Positions 48,664 through 57,801 of a DNA stretch of 64,000 bases are shown in pieces. This DNA is from Lewinella sp041392765 (lineage in GTDB: Bacteria; Bacteroidota; Bacteroidia; Chitinophagales; Saprospiraceae). The notes beneath the pieces were generated by a model that saw nothing but the letters and a program-made list of their open reading frames with translations, did not search any database and was not told the origin of the DNA. Location: contig JAWKLL010000006.1 in NCBI GenBank assembly GCA_041392765.1, positions 1 through 64,000 of the forward strand, in the 5' to 3' direction. Made by a program: the position numbers and the translations under genes. The number at the start of each line of letters is the position of its first letter. Within the stretch, counting starts at the first letter, position 1.

Positions 48664-48889
48664 CTACATAACAGTTTTTATATTTTCCCCTTTTTTAACA
48701 AATCCCCCTTGAAAAGCCCCAATGACTGGCAATAGTTGATCTCCAGATTGATCGACAGGGTATTGCGCATGAATCTTCTGGTACCAATTTTTGTCATTAA
48801 AATACTTTTTCCTATAATTGGTGGCTTTATCTGGTTCAATCAATAAACTCTTCTAGCTTTTTTTCATCCGCAATAACTTGGTAATTCAT
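48664..48889 (-). pseudogene. Short conserved-looking protein fragment
   Basis: The ATG at 48889 starts MNYQVIADEKKLEEFIDW-like text (in this sequence a TGA follows EEFID). The other frame continues PDKATNYRKKYFNDKNWYQK, then YPVDQSGDQLLPVIGAFQGGFVKKGENIK, to a stop at 48664. The two halves overlap at the break, so one frameshift joins them into about 74 residues. I recall 'MNYQxIADExxLxxFIxWLPEL' as the start of a larger Bacteroidota protein, so this may be a truncated remnant. Function unknown. Confidence 0.35.
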
Positions 48890-48943
48890 CTCCATTTTGA
48901 TTTTTCTGGATTTTTACTAAAACGCAAAAGGCTGTAAAAAACG

Positions 48944-48951
48944 TATCTTTG
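48944..48951 (+). promoter_or_regulatory. -7 element TATCTTTG before the lnt operon
   Basis: It fits TAnnTTTG and lies 36 bases before the ATG at 48988. The -33 position is A-rich without a good TTTG. Confidence 0.5.
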
Positions 48952-48987
48952 CGGTCATTGAAAATGTCTGTTGACAAATGTGGTAAA

Positions 48988-49122
48988 ATGCAGGAAAAGA
49001 GAAACCGTAGCCTTTTGATGGTAGGGATTGGGTTGATGCTGGTTGCTAGTGGGGTGCTGTACGACATGTACCGCTTGGCGGCGCAGGATTCGCTGTGGGG
49101 CTATCGCCCCTTGTATTATTAG
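48988..49122 (+). CDS. Small membrane protein before lnt
   Basis: A 44-residue frame, MQEKRNRSLLMVGIGLMLVA then SGVLYDMYRLAAQDSLWGYR, with one transmembrane helix. If one base is lost near 49100 it would run on into LSPLVLLATGWAGKLLLRQWW, giving a two-helix protein. Its position just behind the promoter and directly before lnt suggests translation coupling. The family is unknown. Confidence 0.4.
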   Translation: MQEKRNRSLLMVGIGLMLVASGVLYDMYRLAAQDSLWGYRPLYY

Positions 49123-50788
49123 CGACGGGCTGGGCAGGCAAGCTGTTGCTGCGGCAATGGTGGTTGACGAGAAGCAGCCCAAATACTTCGCACCGACACC
49201 TACTGCTCTCTACTGCCAGTGGGGTAATGCTAGGGGTGGGTTTTCCTGATATTTTGCCGGTGCCGTTCCTGCTGTGGGTGGCGTGGATACCGCTGTTGGT
49301 ACTGGCCCAAGAATGGCTGCAAACGCCGGATGCCCGCAAGCGCACGCTGCTATTTCACGTCTTCAACGCAGCACTATGGTGGAACATCGTAGCTACTTAT
49401 TGGGTGATGAATACCAGTTTCGCGGCGGGGCTGTTTGCCAATATCGCCAATAGCCTGCTCATGTGCTTGCCTTGGCTGCTTTTCATCTTTACAGCTCGCC
49501 GATTGCCCCATCTAAAATGGGCGGCCTTGGTGGCCTTCTGGTTGGTTTTCGAGTATATACACCTCAACTGGGAGCTTACTTGGCCTTGGCTCACCTTGGG
49601 CAATGGCTGGGCGGAATACCCTCTTTAGTGCAATGGTACAGCTACACGGGCGTATTTGGCGGCAGCCTCTGGATTTGGGTAGCCAACCTACTGGGGCTAC
49701 AAGCGTGGAATACTTACCAACATACGGGACGCATAACGCCTATACAGGGGATAAAAGGCGCACTTTGGTTATTGCTACCTATGGGCGTATCGGCTTGGAT
49801 GTACCTCACCTACCAAGAAAAAGGTGCCACTGTGGACGTGGTGGTGATCCAACCCAACTACGAGCCTCACTACGAGAAATTTAGCCTACCGGAATCTGTA
49901 CAGATACAGCAGTGCATCGCATTGGCAAAACCGCTGATGGACGAAAAAGTGGACTACCTGCTACTGCCGGAAACTGCCTATGGTTTTGTAGAAGAAAACG
50001 ACGTGTGGAACAACGCCGAATCGATGGCGCTGTTGGATGCTTTTGGCGGTTTTCCACAACTCCAAATTGTCACTGGGTTGAATGCCTACCACGATCTTTT
50101 ACCAGATGAACCCACTACGAAAGCTACGCGTATCCGCACCCGCGCTGGACGGGAAATAAGGTACGAAGTGATGAATCTGGCGGCGCAATTGCCCATGAAT
50201 CGGGAGCAAGCCGTGCAGACCTACCGAAAATCGAAATTAGTACCCGGGCCAGAGCATTTCCCCTTCCAACGGATGTTATTCTTCATGGCGGATGTGGTGA
50301 ATGAACTCGGGGGTACTACCGAAGGACTCGGTACACAGCCCGAACGAACGGCGTTTACTTCTCGCGTAGGACGTGTAGCGCCTGTGGTGTGCTACGAGTC
50401 TGTTTTTGGGGATTATTTTGCTGGTTATGTACGGGGTAAAGACAAGGCGCAAGCTGCTTTCATCATGACCAACGATGGCTGGTGGGACAATACCGCCGGG
50501 CATCGGCAGCACTTGTACTACGCCAGCCTCCGCGCCATCGAAACCCGCCGTAGCATAGCACGGTCGGCTAATACAGGTATTTCTTGTTTCCTCAATCAGC
50601 GGGGCGACATCCTTCAGCCCACTCGCTACAACGAACCAATAGCGATCCGAGGCACTTTGCACCTCAACGACGACCTTACCTTCTATGTGCGCTGGGGCGA
50701 TATGATAGCGCGGATTGCTTTGCTGGCTAGCATTATTTTTATACTCAATACATTTGTTAAATCAATAATGGCTCGACATGAATCATAA
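49095..50788 (+). pseudogene. lnt: Apolipoprotein N-acyltransferase, one frameshift
   Basis: The inner-membrane enzyme that adds the third acyl chain to lipoproteins. The N-terminal membrane part (HLLLSTASGVMLGVGF, PFLLWVAWIPLLVLAQEW, AALVAFWLVFEYIHLNWELTWPWLTLGNGW) is in one frame. A one-base shift near 49615 leads to the nitrilase-like domain, with LLLPETA (catalytic Glu), YRKSKLVPGPEHFPF (Lys) and PVVCYESVFGDYF (Cys), and the final helix. Total length is about 540 residues, normal for the family. The real start is probably a TTG or GTG near 49165. The stop overlaps the next ATG. Confidence 0.92.
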
Positions 50789-51300
50789 AATCAACAGACT
50801 GCTCCCTTTTTTGGCATTGATGTGGCTCTTGTTATGGCAGGGTTGTAGCAATACCGACAACACACAACGAGCCAATATCATGCTCTTCAATGGATACACA
50901 GCACCCGTGGCCGTAGTGTGCAATGGTGACACTTACGAACTGGCAGCCGGTGCCGCCCTTGTGGTAGCATCGCAGCAAGCCACCAACGAGGTATCGCTAC
51001 AGCAAGGCGACAACCTCCAGCAATATACCTTTGGCGAGGGGCAGCACGTCATCAACTTAGGTACGACTCCCTTGCAGTTGATTGAAAAAACTACCCTTGG
51101 GACGAAGCTTCCCAGTCGTTTATTCCACATAGCAGACCTCACCGCGACCGCGTACTCCTCAACGGCATCTACCAACAAGGGTTACATACCTGGACGATTG
51201 CCGCGACTGTTGCGTTTTGATTCCTCCCGGTGAACGCCCCGTACTGCACTTGAAACCCGAACACAAAGGAAAGCGATTCATCGTGGCGGTGGGGGGATGA
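50778..51300 (+). pseudogene. Lipoprotein of unknown function, frame-disrupted at its end
   Basis: The ATG at 50778 overlaps the end of lnt. MNHKINRLLPFLALMWLLLWQGC is a lipoprotein signal. The mature part reads TQRANIMLFNGYTAPVAVVC, YELAAGAALVVASQQATNEVSLQQGDNLQQYTFGEGQHVI. As written it stops at 51233. After shifts near 51115 and 51205 the text becomes DRVLLNGIYQQGLHTWTIAA and PPGERPVLHLKPEHKGKRFIVAVGG with the stop at 51298-51300, a more natural end. A beta-sandwich protein is likely; no family is recognised. Confidence 0.6.
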
Positions 51301-51312
51301 TTTACCGTTGGT

Positions 51313-51912
51313 TTACAAATGCCACTTCCCTTTAGCGAGTTCCTTGTCGTAAGCATCCATGATTTGCAACAAGTCTTTGAAGCGGTAGCCTTTTTGGCCA
51401 ATTTTGCTAGCCAAAACGGGAGCGGAATCCGCCATGATTTGCTTCATCCTTTTTCGGAAGTTATTTTTTTGGAGAGGGGTAATGCGTCCGTTGCTGTCTT
51501 CGACCCAAAATTCAAAAATCTTTTGCGTATTGGCAACTAATCGGTCGTTGACCAAAAAGTAGTTGGTCAATATTTCGGGCGTTTGCAATAGCCGCACATG
51601 CTCGCCACTGTACCGCACCCGCAAGAAGAGCCATTTGTCTTTCCATGCAACACTTTTGTAAACGTAAGGCTGTGGCCCTTCATAAAACACAAAACCTTTT
51701 ATGAGCGAAGGGTGCAAAAAATACGGAGTGCCGAAATCATTGATGTATTCCACCATTGAACCTTGTTCCGTATGTTGTAGGAGGCTGATGGAACCTGTCA
51801 ATTCATAATTATTTTTGGTAATAATGAACCCGTGAAATCCGGTTTCAGGTTGCCCCAGCAATATAGCCGCCAAGAAGATGCTGAATAGAAAGAGGGTAAA
51901 TCTTGCCATCAT
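51313..51912 (-). CDS. Exported protein of unknown function
   Basis: A 199-residue protein, intact. The signal peptide MMARFTLFLFSIFLAAILLG is followed by GFIITKNNYELTGSISLLQH, VEYINDFGTPYFLHPSLIKGFVF and LVNDRLVANTQKIFEFWVEDS, and a basic helical C-terminus (FRKRMKQIMADSAPVLASKIGQKGYRFKDLLQIMDAYDKELAK). The style resembles periplasmic DUF4369/DUF-type proteins of Bacteroidota but I cannot name the family. It converges with the preceding lipoprotein gene. Confidence 0.75.
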   Translation of the reverse strand: MMARFTLFLFSIFLAAILLGQPETGFHGFIITKNNYELTGSISLLQHTEQGSMVEYINDFGTPYFLHPSLIKGFVFYEGPQPYVYKSVAWKDKWLFLRVRYSGEHVRLLQTPEILTNYFLVNDRLVANTQKIFEFWVEDSNGRITPLQKNNFRKRMKQIMADSAPVLASKIGQKGYRFKDLLQIMDAYDKELAKGKWHL

Positions 51913-52045
51913 AAGCTACTTGATTTTATAGGTAATATCTGATAATCAATGCTAAATGTAAATGCTAAATCTGTAACAAGATAAGTAATTTTATAACAAC
52001 TTTGTTTAAAAATGGTAGCTTATGCTAAAAAACGACCTATATCGC

Positions 52046-52053
52046 TATCTTTG
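52046..52053 (+). promoter_or_regulatory. -7 element TATCTTTG before the SPOR-rodA operon
   Basis: It fits TAnnTTTG and lies 24 bases before the ATG at 52078. It supports that start over an in-frame ATG at 52012, which would overlap the promoter. Confidence 0.5.
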
Positions 52054-52077
52054 CGTAAACGAACCAAGACATTGCGT

Positions 52078-52476
52078 ATGCGTAAGCTGATATACATAGC
52101 CTGTTTGATGATGATAACGGCGGCATCACAAGCCCAGAGTGTCCAAGTGAAAGAAGACCCGATCATCACCGAAATGGTTAGCCAATATACTGCCGATAAC
52201 AAAGCTCGGGCTACGGTGCCGGGCTGGAGGGTACAGATTTTGGCCACCACCGACCGGATGCGGCTCGACAACGTGCAGCAATCCTTCAAGTACCACTACC
52301 CCAATATTCCTGTGGACTGGCAACACGAGCGCCCCTACTACAAGCTTCAGGCTGGTGCTTTTCGCAACAAGATTGATGCTCTACGCCTCAAATACATCTT
52401 GGCGCGGGAGTATGAAGGCCTCTACTTGGTACGGGATGAATCGGTTGGTAAAAATGAATTGCTCAGCGCTTTCTAA
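52078..52476 (+). CDS. SPOR-domain periplasmic protein
   Basis: A 132-residue protein with the signal peptide MRKLIYIACLMMITAASQAQ. The C-terminal SPOR domain (about 50-125: VPGWRVQILATTDRMRLDNVQQSFKYHYP ... YYKLQAGAFRNKIDALRLKYILAREYEGLYLVRDE) binds denuded glycan strands of murein at division sites. It stands 15 bases before rodA and is surely co-transcribed with it. The frame is intact. Confidence 0.9.
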   Translation: MRKLIYIACLMMITAASQAQSVQVKEDPIITEMVSQYTADNKARATVPGWRVQILATTDRMRLDNVQQSFKYHYPNIPVDWQHERPYYKLQAGAFRNKIDALRLKYILAREYEGLYLVRDESVGKNELLSAF

Positions 52477-52491
52477 CGACTCAACAGTCTC

Positions 52492-53940
52492 ATGCGCAAC
52501 AACCAGCCATCCTACCTTCAGAATACCGATTTCATCACGTTCAGTATCTACCTGGCATTAGTAGCTATTGGGGGTATTTTCGTCTATTCCGTGGACATTC
52601 AGCAGTCTGCACCACCCGATGGGCTAGCCGATTTTCTCTTGCATACATTAGCTGGCAAACAGGTGATTTGGATTGGTATTTCGCTCATGGCGATGTCTTT
52701 CATCCTGTTCGTAGTCGATGATAAGGTTTGGCAGGTTTTTGCCTACCTTTTCTATGCGCTGGGAATTATCGGGTTGGTAGCCGTGCTCTTTTTTGGTAAA
52801 ACCATCAATGGAGCTACCTCCTGGTTCAGCATTGGCGGCTCCACCTTCCAGCCATCGGAATTGGCCAAGTTCGGCACTTGTTTAGCCATCGCTTCTTATC
52901 TGGGGCACTGGAGTGTGGATATGCGCCATGCCCGGCAATTCCTGATTGTCAGCGTTTTCTTTATGGTACCTGTGGTGTTGGTGTTGTTGCAACCTGATGC
53001 AGGCTCGGCTTTGGTTTTTCTTTCTTTCTTCATCGTATTGTTCAGAGAAGGGTTGTCGCCCTTGCTGTATGTGATAGGTTTCGTGAGCGCCGCCACATTC
53101 GTCGTTAGTATTCTTTTTCCCTCCACCTCCGTGGTCGCGGGATTGGCGTGGATAGTGTCGTTGCTGTATATTTTACAAGAAAAAAATAACTTACCTCGGT
53201 GGCTATTAGGGCTGACTGTGCTGGGAATTGCTATCGTCTGGCTTTTTCAAAACGAGCAAGTGTGGATTGCCCTAGCATTGGCCCTAACGGGCGTATTGCT
53301 ACTCTCATGGCGGCAATACACCCATTTCCGTGCACACCTCATCCCCGTTATGTTGTCTGGTTTTGTGCTGACGGCTGGCTTAGCAGTAGGAAGTAGCTAT
53401 GTATTCAACAACGTACTCAAACCACACCAGCAGCAACGCATTGACGTATGGCTACGCCCGGCAGAGGCCAAAAAGCGCAATAAAGATTCGGTGATGAACC
53501 TCGAAAACAGCATGCTGGCCATCGGAGCCGGTGGCCTCACAGGACGCGGGCTTTTCTCCGGACGCATGACCCAAGGGCGCTGGGTGCCAGAACAAGATAC
53601 CGACTTTATTTTCTGCACCATAGGCGAAGAACAGGGCTTCATCGGTTCCGCTGCCGTTGTTATTCTCTATCTGTTATTGCTCTTGCGCATCGTGATGATA
53701 GCCGAACGCCAGCGCGTCGCCTTCAACCGCATTTACGCCTACGGGGTAGCAGGTATCTTGTTTGTCCACTTCATTGTAAACATAGGCATGACCATAGGAC
53801 TGCTGCCCATCATCGGCATTCCGCTACCTTTTGTTAGCAAAGGAGGCTCCAGTTTGCTCGGCTTCACCATTATGATGGCGGTACTACTCAAACTCGACAG
53901 GCATAGAGGACGCGCTAAAAAAGGGCCGCTGGGCGTGTAG
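52492..53940 (+). CDS. rodA: Rod shape-determining protein RodA (SEDS glycosyltransferase)
   Basis: A 482-residue SEDS protein with about ten membrane helices that polymerises lipid II in the elongasome. SEDS motifs are KTINGATSWFSIGGSTFQPSELAKFGTCL, FQP-E-KxxxP-like QPDAGSALVFL, the extracellular loop with RIDVWLRPAEA, and GRMTQGRWVPEQDTDFIFCTIGEEQGFIGS followed by GIPLPFVSKGGSSLL. The protein is longer than most RodA (about 370-420) because of extra helices in the middle (LLYILQEKNNLPRWLLGLTVLGIAIVWLF), a trait of Bacteroidota RodA. The frame is intact. Confidence 0.95.
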   Translation: MRNNQPSYLQNTDFITFSIYLALVAIGGIFVYSVDIQQSAPPDGLADFLLHTLAGKQVIWIGISLMAMSFILFVVDDKVWQVFAYLFYALGIIGLVAVLFFGKTINGATSWFSIGGSTFQPSELAKFGTCLAIASYLGHWSVDMRHARQFLIVSVFFMVPVVLVLLQPDAGSALVFLSFFIVLFREGLSPLLYVIGFVSAATFVVSILFPSTSVVAGLAWIVSLLYILQEKNNLPRWLLGLTVLGIAIVWLFQNEQVWIALALALTGVLLLSWRQYTHFRAHLIPVMLSGFVLTAGLAVGSSYVFNNVLKPHQQQRIDVWLRPAEAKKRNKDSVMNLENSMLAIGAGGLTGRGLFSGRMTQGRWVPEQDTDFIFCTIGEEQGFIGSAAVVILYLLLLLRIVMIAERQRVAFNRIYAYGVAGILFVHFIVNIGMTIGLLPIIGIPLPFVSKGGSSLLGFTIMMAVLLKLDRHRGRAKKGPLGV

Positions 53941-53972
53941 CTAGCTTCTCAAATTTCATCACCCCCCACACA

Positions 53973-54827
53973 CTACCCGCACAAACTATCAACAGGCAAG
54001 CTAAGAACGGGTGTTCGGCTATGGTAGGAAAGGGACTTGGTCTTGCTGTAGTTGAAAAGTTCCTCAAAGAAAGACCGCTTGTGAGTTACCATCGCTACTA
54101 TATCAATCTGTTGGTCGGTCAGGTAATCCGTCAGCACTGATTGGAAATCGTCTCCATCCAGCACCTTCATCTTGACCCTGGGAAAAGACGCAAAATGCTG
54201 CGCAAAATCATCCTTGCGGTGATGGTAGGCCGCCGCATGTGATAAATCTACATTGACGCAGTGGATATTGGAATCGAACACCGCAAAGGTTTCTATAACT
54301 TTTTTCAAACCATTCACCTCCTCTTCGCTGAACGTGGTGGTGAAAGCGATATTATCTAATTTTCCATCAAAAACAGCTTGCTCCGGCACCGCCAATACCG
54401 GGCAACAGGCATTTTCCAACACCTCCCCGGCCACACTACCCAACAAAATTTCTTTCAACCCTCTGGCGCCCGTGGTACCCAATACAATCAGGCTGGCCGC
54501 CTCTTTTTTAGCCCTTTCCAAAATCAGCTCCACCGTGTCGCCTTCTTGCAATGTATGCACAACCTCCACCGACATCAACCCCTGCGCCTCCTGTATGGCA
54601 TCCAATTGGGGCACTGCGCTTTTATAGTCCTCAAATTCGTACAAATCGATACTATTATAAAATTCCTCTAAATTCCTAGGAATATGGCTGAACCCACTCA
54701 TATCCGGGCGAGTAAAAGCATGCAGAGTCACGATACGAGCACCCATTTTATCCGCCAATTTCAAGGCATAAATAAACGCACGAGTAGCTGCATCAGAAAA
54801 ATCGGTAGGAAAAAGAATCGTTGGCAT
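53973..54827 (-). CDS. Universal stress protein with two Usp domains
   Basis: A 284-residue tandem UspA-like protein. Domain 1 begins MPTILFPTDFSDAATRAFIYALKLADKMGARIVTLHAF and ends in the nucleotide-binding IVLGTTGARGLKEILLGSVAGEVLENACCPVLAVPE (G-2x-G-9x-G-S/T). Domain 2 (DNIAFTTTFSEEEVNGLKKVIE ... IVAMVTHKRSFFEELFNYSKTKSLSYHSRTPVLSLP) has lost the strict ATP motif. A cytoplasmic stress role is expected. The frame is intact. Confidence 0.92.
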   Translation of the reverse strand: MPTILFPTDFSDAATRAFIYALKLADKMGARIVTLHAFTRPDMSGFSHIPRNLEEFYNSIDLYEFEDYKSAVPQLDAIQEAQGLMSVEVVHTLQEGDTVELILERAKKEAASLIVLGTTGARGLKEILLGSVAGEVLENACCPVLAVPEQAVFDGKLDNIAFTTTFSEEEVNGLKKVIETFAVFDSNIHCVNVDLSHAAAYHHRKDDFAQHFASFPRVKMKVLDGDDFQSVLTDYLTDQQIDIVAMVTHKRSFFEELFNYSKTKSLSYHSRTPVLSLPVDSLCG

Positions 54828-55000
54828 GGCTTGTTATGGTTGCGTTGGTGAGCTGTAGTAAAAATTGAAACCCAAGGCTGTCAATCGGTATCAACCTAAG
54901 TCGCAATAGCGGTAGCAAATTACGGTTATTTCCATTAGATAAACAGTATTACTAACTAAAAAATAACATTACGCCCCCTAGCAAGGTTGAAAGGATTCAT

Positions 55001-55036
55001 TAAAAAAGCCCGCCTTCTGAATCAGAAAGCAGGCTT
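55001..55036 (-). terminator. Intrinsic terminator, leftward
   Basis: On the minus strand AAGCCTGCTTTCTGA and TCAGAAGGCGGGCTT form a 15-bp stem with a one-base loop and one mismatch, followed by TTTTTA. Confidence 0.8.
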
Positions 55037-55138
55037 GTTGAAGACGTGAATGATGAATCAACCTTTACATTTTATTGGGGCGCTCCCCCGCATAGGCAAG
55101 GGGCGTTCCATTCTACCAGCGGGGCGGGGTCAGGGCTT

Positions 55139-55300
55139 AGAGTGTTTCTAAATTTTCCTGATTGAGCGAAAGTGATCAAATTTTGTTCTGCCCAAGGCGG
55201 AAAGCGCAGTCGATGCCGGAAGCATCGGCGAGCATTTCAAACGCAGGGTAGGATAAAATTTGTCGCTTGCAGCCAATTGAGGAAATTTTAGACATACTCT
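55139..55300. repeat. R1-type inverted-end element
   Basis: The left end AGAGTGTTTCTAAATTTTCC and the right end GGAAATTTTAGACATACTCT are imperfect inverted copies. The interior contains TGATTGAGCGAAAGTG and GCGCAGTCGATGCCGGAAGC, shared with 17611-17680. Confidence 0.75.
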
Positions 55301-55404
55301 TATGGGCTTCGCGGTGCTCGTCCCTCCCGATGGTCGGGATGCCCCTCCAGCCCCTTAGCGCGGTTATCCGTTGTTCATACTGCAAGAAAAACCACACCTG
55401 CTTG

Positions 55405-55971
55405 CTATTGGCAGACCTCCTGAGCCGATAGATTCACATCCCCTCTTTTCACCCCGATACACGATACATTGATGGACTCCGTAAGTGACGGGATTTCAAT
55501 GAGATTGTCAGGCGAAGAAGCAGTGGCCTCGTCAAATGCCCACGGTTCAACACTGAGGGTGGTATCTATCGCCAAAATCAATCGGCGCATAAATACCATA
55601 TCAAGGGTCGTAACCGTATTAGTGCCATTCAAATCGGCTATCCAGTGCATATACTGCGGCACAGGTGAAATGCCAAGAATATGACGCGCCGTGAGTACCA
55701 TATCAAATGTGGAAACTCCATTGAGCGGGCTATCTTCCTTGCTAAAATGTAGTGTATAGCCACTTCCTGCGGGCACATTGGAAAAAGCAAACTGTCCGTC
55801 AGTGTCGGTCATCTGTTGTCCCACAGCCACACCATTGGCATCTTGGAGGGTCACCAACACCTCGCATACAGGTAAAGCATTGGGAAGGGTAACATCGCCT
55901 GCTACCGTGATTTGAGCAAAAACTCCTATCGGCAACAGTAAGAAAAGAATGGAATACAATGTATTTTTCAT
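55405..55971 (-). CDS. Secreted carboxypeptidase-regulatory-like plus dockerin protein 1
   Basis: A 188-residue protein, intact. Signal peptide MKNTLYSILFLLLPIGVFAQ; then a Cna-B/CarboxypepD_reg beta-sandwich (ITVAGDVTLPNALPVCEVLVTLQDANGV ... GQFAFSNVPAGSGYTLHFSKED). A type I dockerin-like pair follows: NGVSTFDMVLTARHILGI and ADLNGTNTVTTLDMVFMRRLILAI. Each half has the Ca-binding loop followed by a helix. No C-terminal sorting domain is visible, so it may be held at the surface by a cohesin, perhaps the large cohesin protein encoded 2.5 kb away. It is a paralogue of the 57802-58326 gene. Confidence 0.85.
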   Translation of the reverse strand: MKNTLYSILFLLLPIGVFAQITVAGDVTLPNALPVCEVLVTLQDANGVAVGQQMTDTDGQFAFSNVPAGSGYTLHFSKEDSPLNGVSTFDMVLTARHILGISPVPQYMHWIADLNGTNTVTTLDMVFMRRLILAIDTTLSVEPWAFDEATASSPDNLIEIPSLTESINVSCIGVKRGDVNLSAQEVCQ

Positions 55972-55998
55972 TGGAATTAAGTTTTAGATAAGTTCATT

Positions 55999-56122
55999 AG
56001 TATGGGGAAAAAAATAAATTCAAAATTTTCTGAGTCAAAGAAATCGGATAAAACGCTTTAAATGAACCGCTTATTCATCCGATTGTCTTTGACAAATTCT
56101 GAATTTATTTTTTTCTTATCCC
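55999..56122 (+). repeat. R3 direct repeat, copy 1 (self-complementary)
   Basis: AGTATGGGG-A(n)-TAAATTCAAAATTTT through to TTTATTTTTTTCTTATCCC. The two halves of the 124-bp unit are inverted copies (AAATCGGATAAA vs TTCATCCGATTG, TTTGACAAATTCTGAATT), so it can fold into one long hairpin. It is about 95% identical to 57639-57765 in the same orientation. Confidence 0.85.
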
Positions 56123-56200
56123 TTACAATACGCTACCTTTTTACAACCTTTGTATTATTCCTTAAAGCGGCATTATAAGAAGCACATCATTTACAAGGGT

Positions 56201-56758
56201 ATGATAAACAAACTGGCAGGAACAGCAGCAGACTTCATTCCTATTGCGATCGTAGGGGTGTTGTTGTTTATTGGATTCGTACTGGAGTTGGATAATATGA
56301 TGGGATATCTGAATACAGCCAAATTTTGGTATCACAGCCTCTGTTTAGCGATACCATTGGGTATATTGGTAGGAGGGTATGCAGCATACCGAAGTTATCA
56401 AAAACAGCAGGATGAAGTGGATGCGATGAGAAGGTTCTTTGCTATCTTTTTTTTCTGCTTGCTGTTACTGCCTTTGGGTATCAGTAAAGCCAACCGATTG
56501 GGGTTTAAACCCACGGATGCTGTGTTAGAAAGAGTTGAAATCGAGTCTCAATTGGCTCGTTATGCCAGCCGTTTTGGAGAAACAGCAGTTGCTACCAATA
56601 ATGCCAATCAGTATCTGTTGTTTTTTTATTGGAATAACAGATTGTATAAAACCGTCAGCGATCACCCCCTGTTGGATGATGCCCGTAAAGGCAAAGAGGT
56701 ATCCTTGCCCATCACCATTGGAAGGCTGGGGTATAGTTGGGTGGAGCCGCTAGATTGA
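56201..56758 (+). CDS. Membrane protein of unknown function
   Basis: A 185-residue protein. MINKLAGTAADFIPIAIVGVLLFIGFVLEL, WYHSLCLAIPLGILVGGYAAY and FFAIFFFCLLLLPLGIS are three membrane helices, followed by a soluble C-terminus (LERVEIESQLARYASRFGE ... LPITIGRLGYSWVEPLD). The ATG at 56201 is preferred over an upstream alternative start near 56150. The family is unknown. It stands within the 1.5-kb module that is bracketed by the R3 repeats. Confidence 0.7.
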   Translation: MINKLAGTAADFIPIAIVGVLLFIGFVLELDNMMGYLNTAKFWYHSLCLAIPLGILVGGYAAYRSYQKQQDEVDAMRRFFAIFFFCLLLLPLGISKANRLGFKPTDAVLERVEIESQLARYASRFGETAVATNNANQYLLFFYWNNRLYKTVSDHPLLDDARKGKEVSLPITIGRLGYSWVEPLD

Positions 56759-56763
56759 GGCCA

Positions 56764-57567
56764 CTACTTCGCGCGCTTTTCCGTTTTGATCCAAGAGATG
56801 ATGACACCGCCTGCCAATAATACGAAAATAACCACTAAGCTGAGCCATTCTTGGGGATGCCAAAAGTCGTGTAGAAGCATTTTGGCTGCCACAAAAAAGA
56901 GGATAAGGGCTAAACTGTACTTGAGTAGCTCGAAACGATCCATCACGGTAGCTAATACAAAGTACAAGGAACGCAAACCTAATATGGCAAATACATTGGA
57001 AGAAAACACCAAAAACGGGTCGGTGGTAATAGCTAAAATTGCAGGAATAGAGTCGAAGGCGAATAGAATATCAGTGGTTTCAATCATGATAAGCGCTATG
57101 AATAAAGGGGTCATTGCCAACACTTTGTTATTGCGTCTTACCACAAATGATTCGCTTTCTATTCGTTTGCTGACAGGAAACAATTTACGCGCATAGCGAA
57201 TGATTGGGTTTCTACTAGGATCCACTTCTTCATTGCTTGTCAACATTTTCCATGCGCTGTAAATAAGGATAGCACCAAAAATATACATCATCCATTGGAA
57301 GTGTTCCAAAAGATACACACCCACGCCGATCATCAAGCCCCTGAATATGAGTGCTCCCAAAATGCCCCAGAACAAAACCCTGTGCTGAAATTGGGTAGGC
57401 ACTTTGAAGTATTTGAAAATCAGTGCCATGACAAATACATTGTCCATACTGAGGGATAGTTCTACAAGATAGCCACTCAGGTATTTTAGGGCAGCATCAG
57501 TACCAGTGAGGTCTCGCTCGCCCCAATGATTATTGTAGAGATGATAGACAACCAAGCTGAAAGACAA
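56764..57567 (-). CDS. TerC-family membrane protein, N-terminus lost to repeat R3
   Basis: A TerC/Alx-like integral membrane protein with seven helices; the family is linked to metal (Mn) homeostasis and protein export. The core has ELSLSMDNVFVMALIFKYFKVP, the conserved D/N metal motif of helix 2, and MIETTDILFAFDSIPAILAITTDPFLVFSSNVFAILGLRSLYF, the second one. The homologous text actually begins further upstream (YNKEVHVPTTKEALKWTALWAFVG, up to 57637). It runs straight into R3 copy 2, where a TGA closes the frame. The first helix and the start codon are missing. A TTG at 57567 is the first usable start. Confidence 0.85.
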   Translation of the reverse strand: MSFSLVVYHLYNNHWGERDLTGTDAALKYLSGYLVELSLSMDNVFVMALIFKYFKVPTQFQHRVLFWGILGALIFRGLMIGVGVYLLEHFQWMMYIFGAILIYSAWKMLTSNEEVDPSRNPIIRYARKLFPVSKRIESESFVVRRNNKVLAMTPLFIALIMIETTDILFAFDSIPAILAITTDPFLVFSSNVFAILGLRSLYFVLATVMDRFELLKYSLALILFFVAAKMLLHDFWHPQEWLSLVVIFVLLAGGVIISWIKTEKRAK

Positions 57568-57638
57568 ACCTACGAAAGCCCAGAGAGCAGTCCATTTTAA
57601 GGCTTCTTTGGTGGTAGGAACGTGGACTTCCTTATTGT

Positions 57639-57765
57639 AGTATGGGAAAAAATAAATTCAAAATTTTCTGAGTCAAAGAAATCGGATAAAACGCTTTTAA
57701 TGAACCGCTTATTCATCCGATTGTCTTTGACAAATTCTGAATCATTTTTTTTCTTTTATCCCCAT
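57639..57765 (+). repeat. R3 direct repeat, copy 2
   Basis: Same structure and orientation as copy 1, with AGTATGGG at the left and TTTTATCCCCAT at the right. Its left edge coincides with the truncated 5' end of the TerC gene. Confidence 0.85.
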
Positions 57766-57801
57766 TCACAATTCAGCAGAACGATCACATCACCTTTTTT
57801 A

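Larger units (their letters stand above)
54828..55404. other. Intergenic region with terminator and repeat
   Basis: No gene. A terminator for leftward transcription is at 55001-55036 and an R1-type element at 55139-55300. The terminator probably belonged to the dockerin gene at 55405-55971 before the repeat entered between them. Confidence 0.55.
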
